Shown here: positions 1-9,114 of the stretch, in pieces
Layout of the letters: the number at the start of each line of letters is the position of its first letter
Numbering within the stretch: the stretch's first letter is position 1
NCBI RefSeq assembly: GCF_004000885.1
Contig: NZ_BIMC01000002.1
Coordinates: 424,743-488,742, forward strand
Reading direction: 5' to 3'
Source of the DNA: Paenibacillus glucanolyticus NBRC 15330
GTDB taxonomy: Bacteria > Bacillota > Bacilli > Paenibacillales > Paenibacillaceae
DNA length: 64,000 nucleotides
Notes under the pieces: generated by a model
What the model saw: the letters and a program-made list of their open reading frames with translations, nothing else
The model's database searches: none
What the model was told of the DNA's origin: nothing
Position numbers and translations under genes: made by a program

Positions 1-131
1 AAATTTAGCATAACCTAAGGGAAATTTCTTGGGAATCAGCGCTGGACTTTTCTTTATCTCTGGAAAATGATATTATCTTGTTTTCACCCAAGTCATATAG
101 ATTTGAAACAACGCAAAGGAGAAAAGAGAGT

Positions 132-797
132 TTGAGCGGACAGATGAATTGGGCTTCAGGAAGACAACGCTGGATTTTCTTTATATCACTCATCAGCTTC
201 GTAGGATTTATCATAATGGCCGCATTGGTTAAGTTTCAGCTCTTGGCTCCACTCGATCTGGCCATCATAACCTCAATACAGAACCTGGAGCATCCATTCA
301 TTACGGATATCGCAATAGGCCTCTCATTTATAGGCTCGATCGGTCCGGTTACTGTATTGTGTCTTATCGTAATCGCCGTGCTATATTGGGTATTGAGGCG
401 TCGCACGGAGATTCTTCTACTTATTGTAGTCGTATTCGGTTCATCTATTCTTAATCTATTATTAAAATTTATTTTTCAACGGGTGAGGCCGGATATCCAC
501 CGCCTGGTTGAAATTACGGGATACAGCTTTCCTAGCGGGCATTCGATGGGTGCTTTTTCCTTCTATAGCGTGCTGGCATATTTGTTGTGGAGACATATAG
601 ACAGCAGGACAGGAAGAGGAGTATTAATCGCCTTTGCAATCATCATGATTCTAAGCATTGGGCTTAGCAGGATATATCTGGGTGTTCACTATCCAAGCGA
701 CATCCTCGGGGGCTATTTGGCTTCCTGCGCATGGGTTAGTTTTATGGTCCGATATTATGAGAGAAGAATGGGGAAGCGGGCCTTCCCGGATGCGTGA
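132..797 (+). CDS. PAP2-family membrane phosphatase
   Basis: Integral membrane lipid phosphatase of the PAP2 superfamily, 221 residues, likely acting on phosphatidic acid or polyprenyl pyrophosphate at the outer face of the membrane; the substrate cannot be read from sequence. The three family motifs are visible: K112-x6-RP, PSGH at about 134-137, and SR-x5-H-x3-D at about 179-190, which supplies the nucleophilic His. Five to six hydrophobic segments are spread along the chain. I start it at TTG 132 because AAAGGAGA lies at 115-122; the frame is open upstream to an ATG at 78 that has no ribosome binding site. It is monocistronic as far as can be seen. Confidence 0.88.
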   Translation: MSGQMNWASGRQRWIFFISLISFVGFIIMAALVKFQLLAPLDLAIITSIQNLEHPFITDIAIGLSFIGSIGPVTVLCLIVIAVLYWVLRRRTEILLLIVVVFGSSILNLLLKFIFQRVRPDIHRLVEITGYSFPSGHSMGAFSFYSVLAYLLWRHIDSRTGRGVLIAFAIIMILSIGLSRIYLGVHYPSDILGGYLASCAWVSFMVRYYERRMGKRAFPDA

Positions 798-925
798 ACG
801 TCATGTCGGCCTGCATCACTTTGGAAAAGTAAGGGTAATTCATGGAATAGCGGTTTAAGCGGAGGAGTATGTATCATGGTGTGTAAGCATAGATTTGAAT
901 TTGGGTTATGTAAGGAGGGCTGTCT

Positions 926-1984
926 ATGGCATTTGGAGCAAGAATGTTCAAAACCGGCCTAGCCGTAACGCTGGCTCTTTATTTGGCTATGCTGTTTGAT
1001 TTTCAATCCCCTGTTGTAGCCGCCATAGCCGCGATTTTTGCGATGCAGCCGTCTATCTATCGGTCGTGGAGATATTTTCTGGACCAACTGCAGACGAGTA
1101 CGCTTGGGGCGATACTGGCGATGCTCGGAGGATATTTTTTATCCAATCAACCGATTTCGGTCGGTCTGGTATGTATTTTAGTGATCATGATCTGCATGAA
1201 ATTAAAAATGGGAGAGACGATCGGTCTCACCTTGGTTACGGTTATATCCGTAATGGAAGCTTCCGGTCAATGGGACTTTGCACTCAACCGGTTTATTCTC
1301 ACGATCATCGGCATCGTATCTGCTTTCCTTATTAATATTCTCGTATTTCCTCCAAAGCCGAAGGAGCAGTACATTAAACGGATTCATATTGTCTTCGGCA
1401 AAATGTCGCTGCTGCTGCGGACGGCCATTTCCCACGAGATGAAGGATTCGGTCTACCGTGCGGAGAAGAAGGAACTTGAAACAGCAATCAAATCGTTGTC
1501 GGACAAATACAATTTGTTTGAGGAGGAGCAGAAGAAGCTGAAGCGAGCCAAGTATAGTCAAGCTAGACAGCTTGTTGTGTATAAGCAGCTGCTCCAATCC
1601 CTTCGTAAAGGATATGAAGTGCTGGACGCCGTGGAGAATCATTACTTCCAGGCGGAACGGTCGGAACTGATCGATGAGCAATTTGATAGCAATCTGGAGC
1701 GGCTGATGAAGTACCATGAGCATATTCTATGGAAGTTCGAAGGAAAGCTGAAGCCGAATGAGGACGAGGCGGAGACCATGGCCGAGAACAATGAAGCGTT
1801 TATGGAGCAAGTGATGTGCGGACCGGGCGCAGATCCTGGCGGGCTTCGGCTGTCGGTTGTGGCTGCCTCCATGTATGATTACGGTTATCAACTTGACCGG
1901 TTGAATCGGGTGGCGGATCAAATCAGCCGTGTCGTGGAGGACAAGGAACAGGAAGAAGCCTTGTTCTCCTGGTTGAGAAAATAA
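926..1984 (+). CDS. Aromatic acid exporter (ArAE/DUF939) family membrane protein
   Basis: 352 residues. The N-terminal ~150 residues form five to six closely packed membrane segments (from about residue 8 to 140, ending NILVFPPKPKEQ). The rest is a soluble, charged, helical cytoplasmic domain with heptad-like stretches. This is the layout of Bacillus YgaE/YqjA-type ArAE_1 proteins, thought to export aromatic acids or act in envelope stress; no substrate is evident here. The ribosome binding site TAAGGAGG precedes the ATG. The gene stands alone, 130 bases downstream of the PAP2 gene. Confidence 0.75.
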   Translation: MAFGARMFKTGLAVTLALYLAMLFDFQSPVVAAIAAIFAMQPSIYRSWRYFLDQLQTSTLGAILAMLGGYFLSNQPISVGLVCILVIMICMKLKMGETIGLTLVTVISVMEASGQWDFALNRFILTIIGIVSAFLINILVFPPKPKEQYIKRIHIVFGKMSLLLRTAISHEMKDSVYRAEKKELETAIKSLSDKYNLFEEEQKKLKRAKYSQARQLVVYKQLLQSLRKGYEVLDAVENHYFQAERSELIDEQFDSNLERLMKYHEHILWKFEGKLKPNEDEAETMAENNEAFMEQVMCGPGADPGGLRLSVVAASMYDYGYQLDRLNRVADQISRVVEDKEQEEALFSWLRK

Positions 1985-2120
1985 GCATATCAAACGATAT
2001 GAAGGGGCCGATCAAGACTCGCTTTTGATCAGCCGTTATGACCAACATGCGGATGGCAGGAGCTTTCTTGGCAAGCCCAATCGGACATGGTATGGTAGAT
2101 GAACCACACGATATGAATGC

Positions 2121-2236
2121 AAAAAAACCGGCCATTCAGGCCGGTTACTAAATTCAAATGTTGTATTAACTGTAGCATGCTGTTATAATTAGCAATGGTT
2201 TGTCATTAAAAACAACTAATGTGGTTAGAATACCAC
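2121..2236 (-). ncRNA. Antisense RNA facing the helD promoter (candidate)
   Basis: Predicted minus-strand transcript of about 115 nt. It starts just downstream of a perfect sigma-A promoter (2243-2271) and ends at an intrinsic terminator: GC-rich stem AACCGGCC/GGCCGGTT at 2126-2146 followed on this strand by seven Ts. It contains no credible reading frame. It runs through the helD promoter on the other strand. It may have no function as an RNA, the act of transcription being what matters. Confidence 0.6.
2161..2189 (+). promoter_or_regulatory. Sigma-A promoter for helD
   Basis: TTGTAT at 2161-2166, 17-base spacer, TATAAT at 2184-2189. The -10 is perfect and the -35 matches 3 of 6. Predicted start near 2196, giving helD a ~100-nt leader. 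The whole promoter lies inside the antisense transcription unit. Confidence 0.6.
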
Positions 2237-2238
2237 AA
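2219..2238. repeat. Inverted repeat TGTGGT-N6-ACCACA
   Basis: Six-base arms at 2220-2225 and 2232-2237 separated by TAGAAT. It sits at the predicted start of the antisense RNA and in the helD leader, so it could be an operator or a small leader hairpin. No known factor is recognised. Confidence 0.4.
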
Positions 2239-2242
2239 CTGT

Positions 2243-2271
2243 ATTATATCACAGACATTTTGCGCTGTCAA
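2243..2271 (-). promoter_or_regulatory. Perfect-consensus antisense sigma-A promoter upstream of helD
   Basis: Read on the minus strand: TTGACA (2271-2266), 17-base spacer, TATAAT (2248-2243). Both hexamers and the spacing are ideal. It points away from helD and towards the helD promoter, with predicted start sites about 40 bases apart. No protein gene lies downstream on this strand before the terminator at 2126-2146. Confidence 0.75.
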
Positions 2272-2294
2272 CCAGTATATTAGGGGGATGAACA

Positions 2295-4622
2295 ATGGCT
2301 ATCAGCGAACAGGATTGGCAAGAAGAACAGAAACGGGTAACGGAAGTATCAACGAAAATCAGCAATAAAATATCTCAGTTGGAAGCGAGTGTCGGAGATA
2401 TCCGTGATGTCGTTATCGATATGCGGAAGGACTTCTGGGACGAAGTTACGGTTAACTTCAGCAACCCGGATGATTTAGGTGAAACATCGACCAATCTGAG
2501 ACAGCAGTCACAGGTACTGGCAGAACGTGAGCATGCTCATCTGCAGTCAAGCAAGCTGCTTAAAAAGTACAGAAAACTCGTGGAATCTCCTTACTTTGGT
2601 CGCATTGATTTTAAAGAGGAAGGAACCTCGGAGACGGAGACTATTTATCTGGGAACCGGTTCTTTTCTGGATGAAAATATGGAGACGTTCCTCGTCTATG
2701 ACTGGCGCGCACCGATATCCAGCCTGTATTATGACGGAGCCCCGGGTCCCGCCCAGTATGAGACGCCCTCCGGCCTGGTGAAAGGTGAAATGCTGCTGAA
2801 GCGCCAGTTTGTAATCCATAGCGGCCAGATCAAGGTATTGTTTGATACTGGCGTGACGATTGGTGATGAACTGCTCCAGCAGGTACTCAGCCACAGCGCG
2901 GATGACCGGATGAAGAGCATTGTAGCTACCATTCAGAAGGAGCAGAATGCGGTCATACGAAACGACAAAACACGCATGCTGATCGTTCAGGGAGCTGCTG
3001 GCAGCGGAAAAACCTCAGCCGCACTGCAGCGGGTGGCTTATCTACTGTACAAATACCGGGAGACACTCCGGGCCGATCAGATGATTCTGTTCTCCCCGAA
3101 CCCGCTGTTTAACAGTTATGTGTCCACCGTGCTTCCCGAGCTTGGCGAGGACAACATGCAGCAAACGACCTTCCAGTCCTATCTGGAGCACCGTTTGGGC
3201 AAGGAATTTGATCTCGAAGATGTATTCACACAGACGGAAACTTTGCTGAATGCAGATGATTCGCTCCGCTACCGCGCGCGTCTGGAGAGCATATCCTATA
3301 AATCCTCCGGCGCTTATCTGGATACCATCCGACGATATAAAGAGCTGCTTGAGAAGAATGGCATGCTCTTTAAACCGGTTGTATTCCAAGGCAAGGTCAT
3401 CGTCAGCTCGGATGAAATGACCGCCCAGTTCTATGGTTATGATTCAGCGGTTAAACTCGCCGGCCGGATTGATCTTATGAAGGAATGGATGCTGAAACGT
3501 CTGTCGGATTTTGCCCAAAGTGAAAAAGACGCTCCATGGGTCGAGGAGCAAATCGAGCTGCTGGATTCGGATGATTACCAGCGCGCCTTCCAAACGATGA
3601 AGCGGAAGCAGAAACGGAAGGAAGAGACGTTTGACGATTTTGATAAGGAAAAGGACGTCCTTGCAAAAATGGTGATCAGCCAACGTCTCAAACCGGTCAG
3701 ACGCTGGATCAAGCGATTCCGCTACGTGGATGTCAAGGGGATGTACCGTAAACTGTTCACAGACGAATCCTTGTTCCGCCGGGCTGCGGGCGATCCTGAG
3801 AATCTTCCGGCACATTGGGAGGATATCTGTAAGCTCACCACAGCCTCCCTGGACGATAAATCGTTGATGTACGAAGATGCTACCCCGTTCCTGTACCTGA
3901 AGGAGCTGCTCCAGGGTTTCCGTACGAACACCGCCATTCGTCATGTGATTGTCGATGAGGTTCAGGACTATTCGGGTTTCCAGCTGGAATTCCTGAAGCG
4001 ATTGTTCCCTCGGGCCAAAATGACGGTACTCGGTGATCTTAATCAAGCGATTTATGCGCATGGGGAGGCTCTGGGAAGCTTGGAGAACTTGGTCAGTTTG
4101 TATGGTAAAGAGGATACGGAAGTTATCACCCTGACGCAAAGTTACCGCTCCACGTATGAAATCGTTGATTTCACTCGGCAAATGATTCCTGGAGGAGAGC
4201 GGATCGTTCCCTTTAACCGTCCGGGTGAAGCGCCGCGGGTGATTCAGGTTCAGGATGAAGAAGCGCTGAACGGAACGATTATTTCCGATATACGTGAGCT
4301 TCATGAGCAGGGATTCCAGTACGTCGCGGTCATCTGTCGAACGGAAGAAGAGAGCCGGCGTGTGCACAAGCAGCTGTCAGATGATATTCATACGAGATTG
4401 ATCACCAAGACGACCCCGGCATTTGAAAAAGGAACCCTTGTTGTTCCCGCCTATTTGGCAAAGGGTGTCGAATTCGATGCGGTTATCATTTACAACGGTT
4501 CCGAGGACGTGTATCACCGGGAAAGCGACCGGAAGCTGTTCTATACCGCCTGCACACGTGCGATGCATAAACTGCATGTTTATCATATCGGGGAAAAAAG
4601 CCATTTTATCCCGGAAACTTGA
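2295..4622 (+). CDS. helD: HelD, RNA polymerase recycling motor ATPase
   Basis: 775 residues, the usual length of firmicute HelD (UvrD/Rep-like superfamily 1). HelD binds core RNA polymerase and uses ATP to release it from DNA and nucleic acid. Seen here: a coiled-coil N-terminal arm (residues 1-100), Walker A GAAGSGKTSAA near 233, Walker B VDEVQDYSG near 553, the QSYRST motif near 615, and the C-terminal ACTRAMHKL motif near 752. The start ATG follows an AGGGGG ribosome binding site. Its expression is probably governed by the facing promoters upstream, and a strong terminator follows the stop. Confidence 0.95.
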   Translation: MAISEQDWQEEQKRVTEVSTKISNKISQLEASVGDIRDVVIDMRKDFWDEVTVNFSNPDDLGETSTNLRQQSQVLAEREHAHLQSSKLLKKYRKLVESPYFGRIDFKEEGTSETETIYLGTGSFLDENMETFLVYDWRAPISSLYYDGAPGPAQYETPSGLVKGEMLLKRQFVIHSGQIKVLFDTGVTIGDELLQQVLSHSADDRMKSIVATIQKEQNAVIRNDKTRMLIVQGAAGSGKTSAALQRVAYLLYKYRETLRADQMILFSPNPLFNSYVSTVLPELGEDNMQQTTFQSYLEHRLGKEFDLEDVFTQTETLLNADDSLRYRARLESISYKSSGAYLDTIRRYKELLEKNGMLFKPVVFQGKVIVSSDEMTAQFYGYDSAVKLAGRIDLMKEWMLKRLSDFAQSEKDAPWVEEQIELLDSDDYQRAFQTMKRKQKRKEETFDDFDKEKDVLAKMVISQRLKPVRRWIKRFRYVDVKGMYRKLFTDESLFRRAAGDPENLPAHWEDICKLTTASLDDKSLMYEDATPFLYLKELLQGFRTNTAIRHVIVDEVQDYSGFQLEFLKRLFPRAKMTVLGDLNQAIYAHGEALGSLENLVSLYGKEDTEVITLTQSYRSTYEIVDFTRQMIPGGERIVPFNRPGEAPRVIQVQDEEALNGTIISDIRELHEQGFQYVAVICRTEEESRRVHKQLSDDIHTRLITKTTPAFEKGTLVVPAYLAKGVEFDAVIIYNGSEDVYHRESDRKLFYTACTRAMHKLHVYHIGEKSHFIPET

Positions 4623-4629
4623 AATAGGA

Positions 4630-4669
4630 AGATCTGTCTGAGCTCTGGGTTCAGGCAGATCTTTTTTTT
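4630..4669 (+). terminator. Terminator of helD
   Basis: Stem AGATCTG...CAGATCT at 4630-4662 followed by eight Ts. Confidence 0.9.
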
Positions 4670-4681
4670 GAGGAGTGATTC

Positions 4682-4804
4682 ATGAAAAAAAATGTTCTGT
4701 TTCATGCAAGGAAAAAATCGGAAATTATTTTGTGGATGAATCAGGGTAATTTCTTATGTCTTATGGAGGGTGTTATCCAATTTAAAGCATTATTTGACCG
4801 TTGA
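4682..4804 (+). CDS. Possible 40-residue small protein
   Basis: Short frame MKKNVLFHARKK... starting 13 bases after the helD terminator and preceded by a good GAGGAG at the right distance. Basic N-terminus, no recognisable domain, no visible promoter of its own. It could be a chance frame; I list it because the ribosome binding site is better than that of the chemotaxis gene that follows. Confidence 0.25.
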   Translation: MKKNVLFHARKKSEIILWMNQGNFLCLMEGVIQFKALFDR

Positions 4805-4931
4805 TTAATAAATTTTTTGAAATATTTTTGGGTTAAGCGGTTTCATGGCCTCCATAACTATTCATTTTAGACACAATTTTGACGAAAATAGAATGGGGGT
4901 ATATTACTTATCAAAGGTCGGGTGCTTGCGG

Positions 4932-6635
4932 ATGAAGATAAAAACAAAATTAATTCTATCGTCTACGATTCTTGCGACGGTTACAGCGGTTATCGTAATC
5001 ATTGCATTTATCACTTCGAACATGACGGAGAAGAGGTTCAGCAAGATTATTGAAGAGGATCAAAAGGTCATTTACAACCTGACCCAACTTGAAACATTAT
5101 TGACAGGGATTTCAAATGACGAGCGCGGCTACTTGTTGACCGGGGATTCGACCTTTGTAGATTCGTTAAAATCGAGACAGGAATCCGTTAGTAAACTTAT
5201 GAAAGAAACCAAAGTCCTAATGACGGCTGAGGAAGATGTAAAGGTCTTCAACCAGATTGAAACCGGATATGTAATTTACACGGAAGCTGTGACACAGGTC
5301 TTAAACAAATTGGGGTACGATACGGGGTTTTACAAGGCGGTACCATTTCGGGTATACGAAGCCGCGTTTAAACAGGAACGTGAGATTCGCAACTCTTTCA
5401 GTACGCTTATAGCGGAGTTCACGATCAATAAAAATGAAGCTTTGGCCAAGCAGGCCGATGAGATTGCCAGCAGCAGCGAACTTCAGAATATGATGATTAT
5501 GCTGATTGGTGTGGCAGCCGTCGTTTATTTTGCGATCCAGGGATATCTTCTTACCCGCTCCATTCGTCCATTGAACCAGATGAGCGATCAGCTATTAAGA
5601 ATCGCCGATGGCGGCGGTGATCTTGTTACCCGCCTGAACATAACCACGAAAGACGAGATCAGGGCGGTTGCCGATGCGTATAACAAGCTGGTCGAGGGGT
5701 TCCGAGCATTGGTTGTACAGGTGCAGGATACCGCTGGACAAGTCGGTACCGCAGCGTCGACATTGCACTCGACCACGGAGGAAATTCGTCAGGCATCTCA
5801 GCAAACCTCGGGTATCATGGAAGAATTGGCAGCCGGGGTTGAGAACCAGCTTCAGGATACGGAGGAAACGACAGCAACGGTAACGGATATGGCGGAAGGA
5901 ATGAAGCATATCACGCTCGCCGCACAAGACGTATCCGGGTTGGCAGCCACTGCGAACAAGTTAGCATCCGAAGGCGAACAGGCGATTATACATACGTTGA
6001 ACCAAATGGAAGGCATCCGCACCAGTGTAGATCAATCCGCACAGTCGGTAAGAGCTCTTGGTGAAAAAGCCTCAAACATCGGGGCGATGGGACAAATTAT
6101 TATTGAAATTGCGGAGCAGACTTCCCTTCTGGCTTTGAATGCTTCGATTGAGGCAGCTCGCGCGGGAGAGCACGGAAGAGGTTTTGCAGTCGTTGCTGCT
6201 GAGGTACGGAAATTGGCAGACCAGGCTTCCAATTCCTCTGTTGAAATCAGGCAGTTTGTGCACGAGCTTCAGCAGGATATTTATGATTTGGCCGGGGTCA
6301 TGGAACAGGGTACACGCGAGGTTACAGAAGGCATGTCCGTGGCGCAGGGAGCCGAGAGAGCCTTTAAGGACATCGAGCAGTCCGTTGTGGAATTGAATGA
6401 ACAGATTCAAGGCGTAACCGTTGCAACCGAACAGATGAACTCCGGGGCTGATGATCTCGTTCATGCCATTCGCAGAATTCAGGAAGTTACAGAAACCACA
6501 GCCGGCGGAACACAAAGTGTCAGCGCTGCAACGGAAGAACAGCTGGCTTCCATGGAGGAAATTACCAATTCCGTAGAAGATCTGAACGTAATGTCCGGCA
6601 AGCTGCGACAGTTGATGTCCGGTTTTAAAGTATAA
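4932..6635 (+). CDS. Methyl-accepting chemotaxis protein
   Basis: Transmembrane chemoreceptor, 567 residues. Order: TM1 at about 5-28; an extracytoplasmic four-helix sensor of about 155 residues with CHASE3-like character (the [13 protein letters not shown] stretch); TM2 at about 187-208; HAMP; methylation helices; and the conserved signalling hairpin tip around 391-425 ([20 protein letters not shown], then [14 protein letters not shown]) that contacts CheA and CheW. The start at 4932 puts TM1 at the N-terminus; the frame extends upstream to 4845 without support. No C-terminal receptor-tethering pentapeptide. Ligand unknown. Confidence 0.93.
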   Translation: MKIKTKLILSSTILATVTAVIVIIAFITSNMTEKRFSKIIEEDQKVIYNLTQLETLLTGISNDERGYLLTGDSTFVDSLKSRQESVSKLMKETKVLMTAEEDVKVFNQIETGYVIYTEAVTQVLNKLGYDTGFYKAVPFRVYEAAFKQEREIRNSFSTLIAEFTINKNEALAKQADEIASSSELQNMMIMLIGVAAVVYFAIQGYLLTRSIRPLNQMSDQLLRIADGGGDLVTRLNITTKDEIRAVADAYNKLVEGFRALVVQVQDTAGQVGTAASTLHSTTEEIRQASQQTSGIMEELAAGVENQLQDTEETTATVTDMAEGMKHITLAAQDVSGLAATANKLASEGEQAIIHTLNQMEGIRTSVDQSAQSVRALGEKASNIGAMGQIIIEIAEQTSLLALNASIEAARAGEHGRGFAVVAAEVRKLADQASNSSVEIRQFVHELQQDIYDLAGVMEQGTREVTEGMSVAQGAERAFKDIEQSVVELNEQIQGVTVATEQMNSGADDLVHAIRRIQEVTETTAGGTQSVSAATEEQLASMEEITNSVEDLNVMSGKLRQLMSGFKV

Positions 6636-6662
6636 ATAAGGAAAAATTGCATAAGGGAAAAA

Positions 6663-6690
6663 TTGACCACCTTGCAGTCATGCATATTCT
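6663..6690 (+). promoter_or_regulatory. Possible sigma-A promoter of the MFS gene
   Basis: TTGACC at 6663-6668, 16-base spacer, TATTCT at 6685-6690. The -35 overlaps the upstream arm of a dyad whose other arm covers the ribosome binding site of the downstream gene. Confidence 0.4.
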
Positions 6691-6742
6691 AGGCGAAAGA
6701 ACCTACAATATGGATGACAGATAACGCAAAGGTGGTCTTCTC

Positions 6743-8032
6743 ATGGAAAACAAGAAATGGGATCTGGTTGCCTTGGCATCCATACCACTCATCATGACGC
6801 TGGGCAATTCCATGCTCATTCCCATTTTGCCGCAGATTTCCAAAGTCCTGGGAATCAGCTCCTTTAAAGTCAGTATGCTCATTACGGTTTATGCTGTTGT
6901 GGCTATCTTGTTAATTCCGATTGCCGGCTATTTATCGGATCGGTATGGACGAAAGAAGATCATCATCCCAAGCTTAATCATTGCCGCATTAGGCGGAGCG
7001 GTATCCGCCGTGGCCGCATGGATGCTGAGCGGGACGACGGCGTATTATGTTATTTTGGCGGGGAGATTTCTGCAGGGTATAGGGGCCGCCGGTGCATTTC
7101 CCATCGTTATTCCGCTTGTGGGAGATATGTTTAAGGGTGAAGAAGAGGTCAGCAAGAGTTTAGGTATTATAGAAACCTCCAATACATTCGGTAAGGTAAT
7201 CAGTCCGATATTGGGCGCTTTATTAGGGAGTTTTATTTGGTTCCTGCCCTTTACAGCGATTCCGATTCTGTGTCTGATTTCACTCGTTCTGGTCATATTT
7301 CTTGTGAAGACGCCAAAAACGAGCAGCAACAATAATAAACAGTCCCTCCGTGAATTTTTGAAAACGACAAAGCAGGTTTTGCACGAGAAGGGCCGATGGC
7401 TGTACGCGATTTTTGCTATCGGCGGTATCGCTATGTTCGGCGTGTTCGGTGTGCTTTTTTATTTGTCAGAGACACTGGAGAGCACCTACAAACTGCAAGG
7501 CGTGGTAAAAGGCCTTGTACTTGCGATTCCGCTTGCATTGCTGTGTCTCGCGTCGTATCTGGCAGGTAAATTCACGGGCAAGAACAAGGCGGCCAAAAAG
7601 TGGACAGGTTTTGCAGGTATGACCCTCTTAACCGCTTCCTTGATTGTGACCGGCTTCAGTTCACAGATTTATTTTGTGGTCGGTATGATGACGCTTGGCG
7701 GCATCGGGATCGGCATGGTCCTGCCATGTATGGATACGCTGCTTACCGAAGGCGTTGAGAAGGAACAGCGCGGCACCATCACTTCATTGTACAGCAGCAT
7801 GCGTTTTATTGGCGTATCTCTTGGACCCCCTGTCGTCTCACTGCTGCTCGGCGCGAATCATTGGGTGATGTTCGGCACCTTGGCCGCTGTTGCAGCAGTG
7901 GGCGGGCTCCTCACATTATTCGCCGTGAAGCCGGAGGCCAAAGAAGAAGACGACTCGCCGGGAGGAAATGCATACCGAGCGGATTTCAAGAAGCCGCAGG
8001 AATTCAAGAAAAAGGGTCTTGTCCATAAATAA
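6743..8032 (+). CDS. MFS transporter, DHA1 drug-efflux type
   Basis: 429 residues, about 12 membrane helices. The N-terminal half has the DHA1 loop motif GYLSDRYGRKKI and the antiporter-like LQGIGAAGAFPIVIPL stretch in TM5, typical of proton-driven efflux of small molecules. The charged tail ends KKKGLVHK; these last codons and the stop lie inside the terminator hairpin. The ribosome binding site AAAGGTGG is complementary to a segment about 60 bases upstream, so translation or transcription may be regulated. Substrate unknown. Confidence 0.88.
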   Translation: MENKKWDLVALASIPLIMTLGNSMLIPILPQISKVLGISSFKVSMLITVYAVVAILLIPIAGYLSDRYGRKKIIIPSLIIAALGGAVSAVAAWMLSGTTAYYVILAGRFLQGIGAAGAFPIVIPLVGDMFKGEEEVSKSLGIIETSNTFGKVISPILGALLGSFIWFLPFTAIPILCLISLVLVIFLVKTPKTSSNNNKQSLREFLKTTKQVLHEKGRWLYAIFAIGGIAMFGVFGVLFYLSETLESTYKLQGVVKGLVLAIPLALLCLASYLAGKFTGKNKAAKKWTGFAGMTLLTASLIVTGFSSQIYFVVGMMTLGGIGIGMVLPCMDTLLTEGVEKEQRGTITSLYSSMRFIGVSLGPPVVSLLLGANHWVMFGTLAAVAAVGGLLTLFAVKPEAKEEDDSPGGNAYRADFKKPQEFKKKGLVHK

Positions 8033-8050
8033 TGGACAAGACCCTTTTTT
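8009..8050. terminator. Bidirectional terminator, MFS gene / osmoprotectant operon
   Basis: Stem GGGTCTTGTCCAT/ATGGACAAGACCC flanked by A-run and T-run, so it works on both strands. The TAA stop of the MFS gene (8030-8032) is in the loop. Confidence 0.93.
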
Positions 8051-8162
8051 GTATGGGCGAAAGCCGTTCACTCCAAATTGAATCGCTGCATTCTACTCCG
8101 TATACGGGTCTATTTCTTTGATCATACGATGCCCGGATGGTGTTTCCTCCCCTAAGGCGATT

Positions 8163-9092
8163 CTACTTATCGAGCAGACCCGCTTTGACGAGGTACTCCC
8201 GCGCTACCAGATCCTCGCGGTATCCTTCATCCACCAGCGCGTTCAACTCCTGCATGTTCTCTTCGTTGATCTGTCCGCCAAGCGCATTCAGCGCCTCGCG
8301 CACTTCCGGATACTTTTTCAGCAGATCGCTCCGCACAATGGCACCCGCATCGTACGGAGGGAAGAAGCCCTTGTCATCCTCCAGAACAAAGAGATTGTTC
8401 ACCTTGACCTGTCCGTCTGTTGTATAGGCACTGGCAACGTCAAGGTCATTTTGGGCAATCAAGCGATATTTGATCCCCTGATCCATTCCTTTGACACGCT
8501 TGAAGTTCATATGGTACAGCTCCTTCAGACCTGGATACGTATCTGGCCGGTCCGTGAATTCAAACTCGGCGCCAAGCTCCATATTCTCAGAAACCTTGGC
8601 AAGATCACTGTAGGTCCTGAGGCCGTATTTCGCGGCGGTATCCTGAGTAACTGCAAGAGCATAGGAGTTGTTGAATCCGATGGGCTCCAGGAATTCCAAG
8701 CCGTCTTGTGCAACGAGCTCTCTTGTGCGCTTAAGAGTCTCTTCCGCACTGCCGGTTTCCTCCAGATAATAGTTAGCCACAATGGTACCGGTATAGTCGG
8801 GATAGAGCTGTATGTCATTGTTCTGCAGTGCCTTCCAGGTTACGCTGGATCCCCCGAGATTTAGCGTTCGCTTGACGCTCAGCCCCGTACGGTCTTCGAT
8901 CAGGTCTGCCATCATATGAGCCAGGATAATGTTTTCTGTGAAGTTTTTGGAGCCGATGACCAGATCGGCAGGACCGCTGGAACTTACGCCGGGGGATTGC
9001 GGATTGGTACAGCCGTTAAGGCTGACGGTCAACGAAACAAGTAGCAGTAAAGTAAGGATTCTAGAAGCGGCAGATTTTTTTGTGTTTTTCAT
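8163..9092 (-). CDS. Osmoprotectant ABC transporter, substrate-binding lipoprotein
   Basis: 309-residue extracellular lipoprotein of the OpuBC/OpuCC (OsmX) family, binding glycine betaine, carnitine or choline-like solutes. Signal peptide with lipobox SLNGC, Cys at residue 28. The mature part starts with the typical IGSKNFTENIILAHMM and includes YPDYTGT and DRPDTYPGL. I start it at the ATG at 9092 after AAAGGG; an in-frame GTG at 9113 lies upstream without a site. Last gene of a three-gene operon, 22 bases after the permease. Confidence 0.92.
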   Translation of the reverse strand: MKNTKKSAASRILTLLLLVSLTVSLNGCTNPQSPGVSSSGPADLVIGSKNFTENIILAHMMADLIEDRTGLSVKRTLNLGGSSVTWKALQNNDIQLYPDYTGTIVANYYLEETGSAEETLKRTRELVAQDGLEFLEPIGFNNSYALAVTQDTAAKYGLRTYSDLAKVSENMELGAEFEFTDRPDTYPGLKELYHMNFKRVKGMDQGIKYRLIAQNDLDVASAYTTDGQVKVNNLFVLEDDKGFFPPYDAGAIVRSDLLKKYPEVREALNALGGQINEENMQELNALVDEGYREDLVAREYLVKAGLLDK

Positions 9093-9114
9093 GCGGTTTC
9101 CCTTTCGCTCCACG

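Noticed and set aside
3444..4367. 307-codon open frame antisense to helD
   Set aside because: Shadow of the helD reading frame; no start signal or domain.
6660..6742. T-box leader before the MFS gene (GGTGG near the start)
   Set aside because: Lacks the T-box core, specifier loop and antiterminator; the GGTGG is part of the ribosome binding site dyad.
8118..8864. 248-codon frame opposite the osmoprotectant binding protein
   Set aside because: Shadow frame without a ribosome binding site; the lipoprotein on the minus strand is clear.
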